64,000 bases of DNA. It comes from Podarcis raffonei. Lineage: Eukaryota; Chordata; Lepidosauria; Squamata; Lacertidae. Made by a program: the position numbers and the translations under genes. Location of the stretch: positions 101,904,534-101,968,533 of the forward strand of contig NC_070606.1 in the NCBI RefSeq assembly GCF_027172205.1, given 5' to 3'. This document shows positions 53,901-64,000 of the stretch, in pieces (within the stretch, counting starts at the first letter, position 1; each line of letters begins with the position of its first letter). The notes under the pieces were generated by a model that did not search any database, was not told the DNA's origin, and saw nothing but the letters and a program-made list of their open reading frames with translations.

Positions 53901-56900
53901 CCCACTCCTCCTCAGACCAGAGGAACACCCCAGGCACCCGCTTCTGCCCCCAAGCTGGACATGGGGGCTCACAGCCCCCCCCAATAGCCCCAGACATGCT
54001 CCTCACCGCTTGGCTCTCATGACAATCTCCTTGCAGAGGGCTTCCACCTTCCCCACCGGATTGGAAAGGGACTTCTGCAGGCGCTGCAGCTCCTCTCCAG
54101 CATGCTATGGGCAGAGAGAGTCGCCCTGCTCAGAGGAGGTTCAGCCCCAAGGCTGTTTCTGCAAAAGAGATGGGAGGGGGGCACCCCACCCCACCCCTCC
54201 GGTTTCCCCCAGAGTCTTGGGTCAACCTGGAGCAGAGCAGAGGGCAGCTTCAGCCCATGAACTGGGGAACTTCCTCTAAGGTTCCTGCCCGCAAAGGACC
54301 CACGGACAAGCCATGGAAGAAGGGGCAGCCCAGCAAGGGAGGGTTGCCAGAAAGATTCTGGCCTGGCTCAGGGAGAAAGCTCTGCCATGAACTCCTTTGG
54401 GCTTCTCAGCCTCCACTAGAGAACAAAACTAATGGTGGCTGACCTCATGGGGTTGGTGTGCCATCTAACAGGCTGAATATGGTGCTAGCAAAAGGACAAC
54501 TGTCCAGGACATCTGCCAGGGCTCCTGGTTCACTCCTGGGGGGCCTCTGACTGCTTTCTCCCAGTCTCCACAGGGTGGGAGCCACCAGCAGCAAGCAGGC
54601 AGGCAGAAGACCATGGCTCAGGGGGCAGAGCACCCCCTTTGCACTCAGAAAGTCCCCGGTTCCATCCGCCATGGCAGCATTTCCAGGTATGGTTGGGAGT
54701 GTCTCCTGCCTCGGATCCTGGGGAGCCACTGCTGCCAGTCAGTGTAAGGTAAAGGGACCCCTGACCATTTGGTCCAGTTGTGACCGACTCTGGGGTTGTG
54801 GCGCTCATCTCGCTTTACTGGCCAAGGGAGCCGGCGTACAGCTTCCGGGTCATGTGGCCAGCATGACCAAGCTGCTTCTGGCGAACCAGAGCAGCGCACG
54901 GAAACGCCGTTTACCTTCCCGCCAGAGCGGTACCTATTTATCTACTTGCACTTTGACGTGCTTTCGAACTGCTAGGTTGGCAGGAGCAGGGACCGAGCAA
55001 CGGGAGCTCACCCCGTCGCAGGGATTCAAACTGCCGACCTTCTGATTGGCAAGTCCTAGGCTCTGTGGTTTAACCCACAGCACCACCCGATTCCCTGCCA
55101 GTCAGTGTAGGAAGTGCTAAACTAGATGGACCCCAGGAAGGCAGCTTCTTGTGCTCCAAGTGCCATCTAGTGGTGGGTCCTGAGGGCTTTGATTGATGCT
55201 TGTGGCAGCCAAGGAGAGGCTAAGTGAATTCGGAGAAGGCCAACGAGGTGTCAAGGCCGGTGGGCCAGAAGGCAGGGCAGCCTTCCTGCGCAGGGCCAGT
55301 GGGAGGGCAGCCCTGGTCAAAGGCCGGGGAGGCTCACCTTCATGCCCCCCAGCGCCACAAACAGGCGGAGGATGTCGTTGGTGCCCTCAAAGATGCGGAA
55401 GATCCTTAAGTCTCGCAGGACTTTCTCCACTCCCGTCTCCTGGCCAAAGGAAGCAAGGTCACCTCCACTGGCCTGAGGCTCTTGCCCGGTTGGGGCCCAA
55501 AGGAGCCGCCCCTGCAAGCCTCCCACCCCGCCCTCCGCCACCCAGGCAGGAGCACTGACCTTCATGTAGCCCATCCCGCCCAGGATCTGGATGGCTTCAT
55601 CGGTCACTGTCCAGGCTGCTTCCTGGGGATGGAAACAGCCCAAGGCAGCAAGGGCAGCCTCAGCTGATCTGGGGCCACCACCCCAAAGGCCTTGCTGGCC
55701 AGACTGGTGCCCCCTCTGGGGCCGGAAGCAGGAGGCCAGCAGGGAACAGGTCAGGTCAGGAGGATACAGCACTTCTAGCAGGCCAGGGAAGGGGCAAGCA
55801 AAGGGGACAGGCCAGGAATTTAGAGTCAAGGAGTGCCTCCTCAAGCGCTCAAGAGGGTGCCCCCAGCCCCCCCAACTCGTGCCCCACCCCCCTGTGAGGC
55901 CAGTCAGTTTCTGCCTAGCAGACAGGGTGGGCTGAGGGATGGAGATTTGGGAGAGCCAGCCTGGCTTCCTTGGAGAGACATGTCCCCCACCAACCCACCC
56001 AGTGGCGAAGCTGCGTGCTCCACTACGGGGTGGAGAGCAGGTGGGGGCGTGGCGTGCATGGGGGGGTGCTGCGACGGCACCCTACTGGAATAGTGGTGCC
56101 GGGGGTGGTCCGCTCCCTCCGCACTCCCGTTCCTCCGCCAGTGGACCCACCCCATCACTCACCGAGGCGAAGATCTTGCTGATGGCGGCCTCCAGGCGGT
56201 AGTCGGGCACCTTCATGTCCATGTTGGCACTCAGCACGTAAGCCATGGCCTGGAAGGGGCGGGCAGAGGCACCGCTGGGCACCCGGCAGTGGAAGGGCTC
56301 CCGGGAATCCCCCCAAGGCGCAGCGCCTCTTCCCGCCCCCCAGGGCCCGTCCTCAGGCGTCGGGCCGATGCCCCCCCCCTCACCTCGGTCACGTAGAGCA
56401 GCATCGCCATGCGCGCCAGCTTCTCCTGGATGGCGCCAAAGCGGCTCAGGGCGCTCCCGAACTGCCGCCGGTTGGCCGCGTGCTCCACCTGCGGGCGGGT
56501 CAGGGCAGGGCCGGGCTCAGCGCGGGCGCGGGCGGCTCCCTCCCTCGCTCCGGCCCCCCGACGGCAGCCCCGCTCACCGCCTTGCGGAGGACGCCGCGCA
56601 TGGTGCCGGCCAGCGCCGAGGCCATCCCGAAGCGGCCGTTGTTGAGGATGTGCATGGCCACCTGGAAGCCGCGCCCCAGGCCGCCCAGCAGGTTCTCCGC
56701 CGGCACCTGCACGCCGTCGAAGTGCACCTCGGCCGTGTTGGAGCACTTGATGCCCATCTTCTGCTCCGGGGGGCCGCTGAGAGGGAGAGCGGGGCTCAGG
56801 ACTCGGAGGCGCAGAGCGGCGCGGCGCGCTCGGCTCCATCCCGGTCCCCGCGCAGCCGACGGCACAACCAGCCGCGTCCCTTTAGGCGGCGACCCAGGGG

Positions 56901-59867
56901 CGAGGGATGCGCACTCTGCACGCGTCCCGAGGCTATTCCCTCCTCCCAAGTTCCCCGGAGCGTGGCCGCCCGTCCGGGCATCTCCTGTGCTCCTCTTCCC
57001 CCGCGGGGCTCACCTGGTGACGCCCTTGAAGGCCCTCTCGACGATGAAGGCCGAGATCTTGTCCTTCTCCTCGCCCGTCGTCACGTCCTTGACGCGCGTC
57101 TTGGCGAAGACCGTGAAGATCTCGGCGGTGCCGCCGTTGCTGGAACCGGGAGGAGTCAGCGAGGGCGCGGGGAAGCCCGCTGGGCCACCCGGGGGGGGGG
57201 TCCTGATCCGGATCTGTCCCTCACCTGATCCAGATCTTGCCCCCATTGAGGGTGTAATAGCGCTCGCAGGGACTGAGCTCCGCCGTCGTCTGGATGGAGG
57301 CGGCGTCGGACCCGCTCGACGGCTCCGTCAGGCAGAAGGCCGCGTGAACCTCGCCTGGCGCAGGGAGAGAGGAGCCGCTCATTCGACGGGGCGACCCGGC
57401 CGGCGGGCTCCCGGGACTCTCAGAGGCAGCCAGCGCCCCTCCGAGGTTGGGCGCCGCCGTCCCGGGCCTCTGGGCGGCGGCTAGGCTGGCCTCTCACCCC
57501 TGCGGGTGCTCGGCGGAAGGAGACCCGACGGCTCCCGCCCGCGTCCCCTGCCTGCTTCGGGCTTCCGACGGCGCTGTTGCCCTCGCCGCCCCGGCAGGTC
57601 TCATTTCGGGGAGGGGGGTTATCTTACCAGTTGCCAACTTGGGCAGGTATTTCTCCTTCTGGCTTTTTGTGCCAAAGAGCAGGATCCCCTTGAAGCCGAT
57701 GGACTGGTGGGCACCCAGGGCGATGCCCACCCCGAGGTCGTGCATCCCGACCACCTCCACCATGCGGGCGTACTGGGGGGGGGAATTGCTCTGAGGTTGG
57801 CATCACACGGGGCAGGCAGCCATTGATTCACCCAGCCCCACAAGGCAAAGATGGAGGAGGGGTCTCCCCAGGGAGATGAGTTCCCCTTGGCCCATCACAC
57901 CTGGAGCATCAGTGCCACCCCCCCATGCTCCCACCCCCCATGCTCCCACCTCTCTGCGTGGGCAGGGGCTGCACGAATGGGGAATTCTGTCCCCTTCTCT
58001 GCCTCACCCCCCTCCTGGCTATATCAAAGGCCTCCTCCTCCTCCCCAGAGTCACCCCCCCACCAGTCCCTCTCACCTGCGTGTTGGTGAGCCCGATGCCC
58101 CCCAGCTCCTCGGGCACCTGGAGGCCAAAGCAGCCCATGTCCTTGAGGCCGGCCAGGGTCTCCTCCTGGATGGTCTCCAGCTCCTCGTTGGCAGCTGGGT
58201 CGTTCACTTCCTGCCCACAGTTTGAAAAGAACAAAGCAAAGGCGGACCCTCCCCTAAGGCCACTTTCCTGTGGCAGGGAGTTCCAGGGAAGCAAGAGGCC
58301 GCCTGCTAGGACTGGTTTGCCAAAAGGAAAAGGGGAAAAGAGAGAGTTGTCTTCTGATCCGAAGGATCTTTGCAAGTTAACAGCTGTGGATACATTTGGA
58401 GTCAAGGATCTAAGGGGCAAATCACTCAACACCCAAGACGGAAGAATTAGGTTTTGTTTTTTAAAGGATTTCAAAAGTGAAATCTGAAAAGGTGAGAAAT
58501 GATACTTTTGCCGGATTTTGCATGTCTGAGCAATGTTTTTCCAGCTTTATACGCTTCCCTCCAGGGCAGGATTTGTTCTTGTGTGGACAAGTGCCCAGAT
58601 GTGCCCTCTCAGATGCCCACCCAGTCTTGCTACGCACAGCTGCCCAGGGCACCAAAGACGGAGGCTGGCTTGATTTGGCAAAATGGAACCTCAGGCCTGC
58701 TGCCCCTCACTCACCTGGAAGAAGCGGGTGCAGGGATCCACCATGGCCTGCAGGGCCTGCGCTTGCTCCGGGGAGAGAACTGGAGGGGCAGAGCGGCTGG
58801 TGGGTCAGCAGGAGGATCAAACCCCTCACCCCACCCCTCAGAGACCCCCACTGGCTGAGGTGGCTCCCGCTGCCTACCTGAAGGGAAGGGGAAGACATTC
58901 TCGGGGGCCAGGTGCCCATTGAATATGTTTGTGACAAAGGATGTTGATTCCTGAAAGAAAAGGCGATGCTTCCTGTTTGGGGGGCTGGCGGTGGCACAAC
59001 AGAGCTCATGCCCTGGCAGCTTCCAGTGGGTGCAGGACCCCTCCTCTCTCCCTCCATCTTGTGGAGGGGATGCTTTTTCATCTCACTGGTCCCCTCCTGA
59101 GCCTCAAGGCCGCCTTGAACCCGCTTCCCACCTCCTGCCAAAGCACCTGCCCCCGCTGTTTGCCCAGCGTGCCTTCTCTCAGGGTGGGGGCAGCCAAAAG
59201 GAGTCCCAGGCAGCCTCTAGCAGGGCGGGGGCAACGCAAAGCAGGGCTGAGTGACAAGAGCCCCCATTCACCTTCTTGGCATGGCTGGAATAGCTCCCTT
59301 TCTGGTCAGGCACAGCATAGGAGGGAGGCAGCAGCCTGGAAGAGGAAGGGCAGGAAACATGGGGGGCAGGAAATCACAGAGGAGACCCCCCCCCCCCGCA
59401 AGCCTGAGTGGTAGGCAGCCCCTGCCCCCATGAAGCCAATGAGATGCAGCAGCCAGCTCAGACCTCTTGACCAATGAGCTTCTCAGGTAGACTGAGGCAC
59501 AACAATGGCTTGAGTAGCTCCTGCCAAGGTGAGGAGAGTGAGCTAGCTAAGCCTGGCAGGACAGCTGACTCTATGGCATTAACCCCTTCATGCATTCATC
59601 AGACTCAAGCAGGCTGGTTAGATGAGGCTGCTCATCCCGCAATACACTCTGTGGTGCCCTGCCAAGACCAGCAGCCCCTGTGCCAGGTCCCTCCCCCACA
59701 GCACATGGCCCAGAGCCCCCCTCCACCTCCACCATCCTGCAGTGACCTAGAGGGGCTTCTGCCCCCCCGCCTTTGTTTCTGCTGTGCCAGGCATACCTGA
59801 GACTGGATTTGGCCCACAGCTGTCTCCACCACTTGAGCCCCATCCCTCGCTGGATCAGGCGCAACAT
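50924..59867 (-). CDS. ACADVL: ACADVL, very long-chain acyl-CoA dehydrogenase
   Basis: Mitochondrial inner-membrane flavoprotein that starts beta-oxidation of C14-C20 acyl-CoAs and passes electrons to ETF. Nineteen coding exons: 59867-59797, 59335-59272, 58950-58878, 58779-58715, 58210-58076, 57772-57628, 57354-57225, 57139-57014, 56776-56578, 56488-56384, 56249-56163, 55622-55560, 55439-55338, 54104-54007, 53571-53499, 52361-52289, 51922-51850, 51707-51632 and 51061-50924. All phases agree, giving 631 codons (human 655). Residues 1-45 form an Arg/Lys-rich presequence ([20 protein letters not shown]). Then come [48 protein letters not shown] and [27 protein letters not shown] contains the catalytic Glu439. 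The VLCAD-specific C-terminal region ends [19 protein letters not shown] favours ACADVL over ACAD9. Intron 18 uses a GC donor. In human, the gene is on 17p13.1, not beside APOD. Confidence 0.96.
53735..53905 (-). repeat. tRNA-derived SINE, partial
   Basis: Shares tttatctacttgcact, gctttcgaactgctaggttg and gatcggcaagcccaagaggc with the SINE at 29933-30302, but only its tRNA-like half remains. It lies in ACADVL intron 14. Confidence 0.8.
54598..55160 (+). mobile_element. Second tRNA-derived SINE family, split by a nested SINE
   Basis: The left part (54598-54746) has a tRNA-like head (ggctcagggggcagagcacc, box B-like GGTTCCATCC). The right part resumes at 55096 with gaagtgctaaactagatgga. A copy of the other SINE family sits between. 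The same family lies at 59888-60085. It is in ACADVL intron 13. Confidence 0.75.
54747..55095 (-). mobile_element. tRNA-derived SINE nested in another SINE
   Basis: About 349 bases, same family and orientation as 29933-30302 (aaacgccgtttaccttcccg, gctttcgaactgctaggttg). It is flanked by the perfect 14-base duplication TGCCAGTCAGTGTA at 54733-54746 and 55096-55109. Confidence 0.88.
56001..56145. mobile_element. Small MITE beside ACADVL exon 11
   Basis: The left end ccagtggcgaagc and the right end ctccgccagtgg form short imperfect inverted repeats. acccacc-like sequence lies on both sides. It ends about 18 bases from the exon 11 5' splice site. The assignment is tentative. Confidence 0.4.
56250..57620. 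promoter_or_regulatory. Internal CpG-rich block of ACADVL
   Basis: Exons 7-10 and the introns between them are strongly CpG-rich, while the sequence around the first exon at 59.8 kb is not. It could be an internal or alternative promoter, or gene-body GC-biased conversion. No TATA or start-site signal was identified. Confidence 0.45.
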
Positions 59868-59887
59868 CCTCTCTGCTTGGAGAGGTG

Positions 59888-60085
59888 GTCCGAGGTCAAT
59901 GGCGCAGAGCACCTGCTTGGTATGCAGAAGGTTCTGTGCTCAGTCCCCGGCAGCATCTCCAGGGGCGGCTGGGAAAGTCCCCTGCCTAAAATCTTGGGGC
60001 GCCATTGCTGCCAGTCAGTGAAGACAGTATGGAGCTAGATGAACCCAGCGGTCTGCACTGGTAGTTTCCTGTGCCCCTACTCCTG
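59888..60085 (+). mobile_element. tRNA-derived SINE at the ACADVL 5' end
   Basis: The head caatggcgcagagcacctgc and box B-like GTGCTCAGTCCC lead into catctccaggggcggctggg and ttgctgccagtcagtgaaga, shared with the copy at 54598. It begins about 20 bases upstream of the ACADVL start codon, in antisense orientation, so it must form part of the 5' leader or core promoter. Confidence 0.75.
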
Positions 60086-60451
60086 CCCCCTTCTGTGCAG
60101 CCCCTCTCACCCCCTGCCAGGCAAGGGGGAGGTTATGATTTCCTTGCTGGGTTTGGTCTCTGGCACCCGCTGGCTGGGCATGGAGGGAGGGGTGGCCCTG
60201 CCTTGATGCTTGCCACCCAGCACCCGCCCCTGGGGGGCCTGGCCTCTTCACCATGGGGAGCCGCTCAGTCTAGCTGTGGTGGGGCCAGAAGTTCCCTCCA
60301 GGAAGAGGCAAGTTGAGCAAGAGGCAAGTAGTCCAACTTACCTACAAAATGCAGCAGCAGGAAGAGGAGGAAAGCCCTAACTGGGGAGCCATGCTGTGCT
60401 CTACAGTGTGACACCACCGTTTCCAGGGCAATGTCACAGAGCTCTGTGATG

Positions 60452-60456
60452 TCATC

Positions 60457-60508
<52 letters not shown>

Positions 60509-60800
60509 CAACAACAATAACAACAACAACAACAACAATAACAATAATAACAATAACAACAACAATAATAATTTATTATTTATACCCTGCCCATCTGGCT
60601 GAGTTTCCCCAGCCACACTGGGTGGCTCCCAACAGAAGTAAAAGCACAATAAAACACCAGACATTAAAAACTGAAGGGCTGCCTTCAGATGTCTTTTAAA
60701 AATAGGAGAGCTGCTTATTTCCTTGACATCTGATGGGAGGGCGTTCCACAGGGCGGGCACCACCCCCGAGAAAGCCCTCTTGTCCTGCCTGTTAAGGCCC
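60452..60800 (-). mobile_element. L2 LINE 3' end with (AAT/AAC)n tail
   Basis: A microsatellite of aat and aac units (60459-60572) is followed by tttataccctgcccatctgg. On the minus strand it continues to the coding end VVPALWNALPSDVKEISSSP. Confidence 0.85.
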
Positions 60801-60861
60801 CACCCTCCCTTTTGGCACCGGGGCCTGCCAATTCCTAAGAGGAAATATTCCCTGCAAACCA

Positions 60862-60932
60862 GCATGGGGGTGGAGCAGATGATCCTTGGGGGTCCCTTCC
60901 AACTCTACAACCACAGTGGTTCTGTCACTCCA
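60862..60932 (+). repeat. CR1 3' end fragment
   Basis: gatccttgggggtcccttccaactctac is the CR1 terminus, ending near tctgtcactc. Confidence 0.65.
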
Positions 60933-61635
60933 TGAAGTGTCCCAGGAGCTGCACCCAGAGGCACAGGGTGTCATGGTCAGGGCACCCAGGAGGCTCCCAG
61001 CTTGACGGGTCTCTGCCACAATCTCAACGGAGCCTTTGAGAAAGCCCCTCTCTTGCCTCCGGCCACAGATACCCCCCCCCACTTAGACACGCTGTACATG
61101 CTCTTTCCCTCGGTTATCAAGGGCTGCTTCCATTTACGGTGGGGTGGGGCGTCCTTTGCACATGCTCAGAGGCTTTCTTAGTAGGGCTGGGTGACTTCAT
61201 TATGACTTTAATAGTGATAATCTCCAAATGCTGAAGATGTCGTGATCATTCTGACTTGCTGGACACTCCGGGGGCGGAGCATCTTCCTGCCAAAGAGGGG
61301 AGTGGGGTGCCTCTGCCCCACCTCCACCACTTGGGGCTCCCCGCTCTGCACCCACCATGATGGCAGGCGGCCTGTTTTGGCCAGGCGTGCTGTGAGGAGG
61401 CCAGCAGGGGGCAGAGGTCTTCAAGTCTTCATGGGGCTGAGCTGGGTGGCAGCTGGTCGAGAGGGATCCCTGGGAGGGGCTGGTCAGGAGGGAGCCGGCT
61501 GGGTGCAAGGCTCTGCCATGGCTGCTGCAGAGGGCCTCCTGTGATGCCTCAAAAGAAGCAGCAGGATTGCTCAGGCTGAGCCGCCCCTGCTTTTCAAATG
61601 GCTGCATGCAAGGGAGCAATTCAGCCGGGGCAGAA
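60933..61635. other. No gene recognised
   Basis: Non-repetitive-looking intergenic sequence upstream of ACADVL. No exon with convincing homology was found. Confidence 0.4.
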
Positions 61636-61639
61636 TATT

Positions 61640-61765
61640 CCCTGCAGCTCGGTGAAGCCAGTGGCCCATCTGGGCCAGCACCCTGTTCTCACTGTGCCCA
61701 GCCAGATGCTTCAGGGGGAGGTCTGTGAGCACAACAGCAGCAGCTCTCCCCATGACCTCCCCATG
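61640..61765 (-). repeat. CR1-like LINE 3' fragment
   Basis: ggcccatctgggccagcacc, then cagccagatgcttcaggggg, is a short copy of the same family as at 45750 and 20085. Confidence 0.5.
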
Positions 61766-61774
61766 AGCTGTTTC

Positions 61775-63608
61775 CCAGTTCTGCTGGATCTCTCAGTGGC
61801 CTTTGATGTCATCGACCAGGACATCCTTCTGGACCGCCTAGAGGGGCTGGGAGCTGGGGGCACTGTTATACGGTGGTTCCGCTCCTTTCTCCTGGGACGT
61901 GTCCAGTAAGTGGTGGGGGGGGGATGAATGTTCAGGCCCCCGGGCTCTCACTTGTGGGGTGCCTCAGGGCTCCATCCTTTCCCCAATGCTTTTTGATACG
62001 GAAGGGGGGGCATGTCTTCTTCACCTTCTTCTTCGCTACAATATATCCATTTATTCCCAATTGTCAATGTCAAAAGGGACTAAAATCTATAAAATCCATA
62101 GAAAATCAACGTGCCAATTTGCTCAATTTCTCTAGGACTCCATGACACCTCCCCTGTCCTCCATAATCCCTCAAGCAAGGTGTCAAGACCCTAATCCTGT
62201 CAAATCACTCTGCCAAGCCTTTCCTCCGGGCAATGCCAGGTGGCAGACTATGCGTACATGGACCATTGTCTTCCCATCACCGGCACTCAGGAAGCGCTTA
62301 TCTGCGCATATCTCCAGCTCTGCATATTCCCCCCTCCCTCCTCCATATGTTAATCCGGTGTAACCCAACCTCTCCTTAATGTAGTCATGATGTAACTGGG
62401 ATGTATTTTGCACTGTATTCTGGGACATGGAGGGAGTTTCAAAAGTTCATGTCACCCCTTTCTCGCTGTTCAATCTCGCCTTGAACCTGTTGCGCAATAA
62501 ACTTGGATCTTCTGCAGTTTGCTCCCGTCTCCGGCTGAGCTCATTTTCCTCCGCAGGGACCCGCGGACTTAGTCCGACAAGCTCGGTGGCAGAGCAGCCT
62601 CACACCCAGATTTTACCGTAGCACTTTTCAACATCTACATGCAGCCGCTGGGAGAGATCATCACGGGGTTTGGGCTGGACGTTCATCAATATGCAGATGA
62701 CACCCAGCTCTACCTCTCTTTCAAATCAGAACCAGTGAAGGTGGTGAAGGTCCTGTGTGAGTGCCTGGAGGCGGACGGACGATGGATGGTGGCTAACAGA
62801 TTGAGGTTGAATCCTGACAAGACAGAAGTACTGTTTTGGGGGGACAGGAGGCGGGCAGGTGTGGAGGACTCCCTGGTCCTGAATGGGGTAACTGTGCCCC
62901 TGAAGGGCCAGGTGTGCAGCCTGGGAGTCATTTTGGACTCACAGCTGTCCATGGAGGCACAGGCCAATTCTGTATCCATGGCAGCTGTCTCCCAGCTCCA
63001 TCTGGTACACAGGATGAGACCCTCCCGGACCGCAGACTGTCTCACCAGAGTGGTGCATGCTCTAGTTATCTCCCACTTGGATTACTGCAATGCGCTCTGT
63101 GTGGGGCTACCTTTGAAGGTGACCCGGAAACTGCAACTAATACAGAATGTGGCAGATAGACTGGTGACTGGGAGTGGCCGCTGGAGCCACATAACACCAT
63201 TCTTGAAAGACCTACATTGGCTCCCAAGACGTTTTTGAGCATAATTCAAAGTGTTGGTGCTGACCCTTAAAGCCTTAAACGGCCTCAGCCCAGTATCCCT
63301 GAAGGAGCGTCTCCACCCCCATCGTTCTGCCCGGGCACTGAGGTCCAGATCCGAGGGCCTTCTGGTGGTTCTCTCCCTGCAAGAAGTGAGACTGCAGGGA
63401 ACCAGGCAGAGGGCCTCCTCAGTAGTGGTGCCCGCCCTGTGGAACGCCCTCCCATCAGATGTCAAAGCAATAAACAACTATCTGACATTTAGAAGACATC
63501 CGAAGGCAGCCCTGTTTAGGGAAGTTTTTAATGGCTGATGTTTTAATGTATTTCTAATATTTTGTTGGAAGCCACCCAGAGTGGCTGGGGTAGAAATTAA
63601 TAATAGTA

Positions 63609-63660
<52 letters not shown>
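61775..63660 (+). mobile_element. L2 LINE, 5'-truncated, interrupted by an LTR
   Basis: The part before the interruption reads LLDLSVAFDVIDQDILLDRL and TVIRWFRSFLLGR. The part after it (62639-63238) has the catalytic YADDTQLYLSF, LRLNPDKTEVLFWG and HLDYCNALCVGLP. The end has VVVPALWNALPSDVKAIN, then the L2 3' UTR and an (ATT)n tail at 63609-63660. One frame break occurs before the last coding block. A solo LTR at 61994-62623 interrupts the reverse-transcriptase region. Confidence 0.88.
61994..62623 (+). mobile_element. Solo LTR of an endogenous retrovirus or LTR retrotransposon (fossil)
   Basis: A 630-base insertion starts TGATACGG and ends CCGTAGCA (TG...CA with short inverted ends). It is flanked by the 5-base duplication CTTTT at 61989-61993 and 62624-62628. 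It carries an AATAAA at 62496-62501 followed by a pyrimidine-rich segment, as in the R-U5 part of retroviral LTRs. No internal genes are present, so it looks like a solo LTR left by recombination. The family is not identified. It is younger than the L2 it interrupts. Confidence 0.75.
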
Positions 63661-63661
<1 letters not shown>

Positions 63662-63689
63662 CGTCATCACCCCAACAACAAGCATTCCT

Positions 63690-64000
63690 ATACTGCCTCT
63701 GGCAGTGGAGGTGGAAGATGGCCCTTGTGGATCGTGGCCACTGATAGCCTTGTCCAATTGTCTTTTAAAGACATCCAAGTTGATGGCCATCCCTGTGTCC
63801 GGCAGGAGGGAGTTCCAGAGTTTTTGCATTGCATGAAGAAGTCTTGCCTTCTGTCTGTCCTAAATTCCCATTCACTTCAGTTCTAGTATTATGAGGGAGA
63901 AAAACTTCTCTGTGTCCACCTTCTCCACCCCAGGTATAACCATATGCCCCTCTGTCATGTGTTCCCCTCTCCCCTCTTCCATGCCTTTTTTTTTTGAGAG
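63690..64000 (-). repeat. CR1-like LINE fragment, running off the window
   Basis: On the minus strand this encodes MQKLWNSLLPDTGMAINLDV and FKRQLDKAISG, the CR1-like C-terminal block. On the plus strand it contains ttatgagggagaaaaacttc, typical of this family. Confidence 0.75.

Noticed and set aside
50924-59867. ACAD9 rather than ACADVL
   Set aside because: [19 protein letters not shown] and the C-terminal HPLGF match VLCAD and not ACAD9.
60346-60402. Alternative first exon of ACADVL (ATG near 60402 followed by GTAAGT at 60351)
   Set aside because: Its frame ends in a stop immediately before the donor, and the phase does not fit exon 2. The exon at 59867-59797 fits in phase and encodes a presequence.

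Overview
The window is vertebrate nuclear DNA, most likely from a squamate reptile (lizard or snake). It has large introns with GT-AG splice sites and CpG-island promoters. Its repeats are a typical squamate mix: CR1, L2, L1 and BovB LINEs, tRNA-derived SINEs, palindromic MITEs and hAT elements. No bacterial or organellar genes, CRISPR arrays or structural RNA genes were seen. The species assignment is an inference from the repeat mix.

Four host genes lie on the minus strand, all transcribed toward lower coordinates. From right to left they are ACADVL (50.9-59.9 kb, complete, 19 coding exons, 631 codons), APOD (38.4-43.7 kb, complete, four coding exons plus a likely non-coding first exon, 189 codons), PPP1R2 (26.7-32.2 kb, complete, five exons, 254 codons) and the 5' end of ACAP2 (2.0-11.9 kb, first four coding exons, running off the left edge). 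ACAP2-PPP1R2-APOD is the block known from human 3q29. ACADVL is on human 17p13.1, so its place next to APOD is notable. The four proteins act in separate processes: Arf6/endosome control, PP1 regulation, lipid-binding secretion and mitochondrial fatty-acid oxidation. Nothing suggests a functional cluster.

Layout: 0-12 kb is ACAP2 introns 1-4, with an intact-looking CR1 reverse transcriptase at 5.9-7.66 kb, and a CpG-island promoter with six CCAAT boxes at 12.0-12.3 kb. 12.5-26.7 kb is intergenic and repeat-rich: BovB, L1 pieces, MITEs and a 1.24-kb hAT element. 26.7-32.9 kb is PPP1R2 with its CpG island; intron 4 carries an L1 and a SINE, each with perfect target-site duplications. 33-38 kb is intergenic and holds a 1.56-kb non-autonomous L1-like element. 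38.4-43.8 kb is APOD. 44-50.8 kb is intergenic with L1 and CR1 insertions. 50.9-59.9 kb is ACADVL, and 60-64 kb is LINE-rich with a solo LTR inside an L2.

The most interesting object is the hAT element at 22394-23633. It has hAT-type ends and a perfect 8-bp target duplication. Inside it is a GC-rich segment that looks like the promoter, first coding exon (MEEYAREP plus two bases) and 5' splice site of TIMM17A/B. This is a candidate gene-capturing (Pack-TYPE) DNA transposon in a vertebrate.
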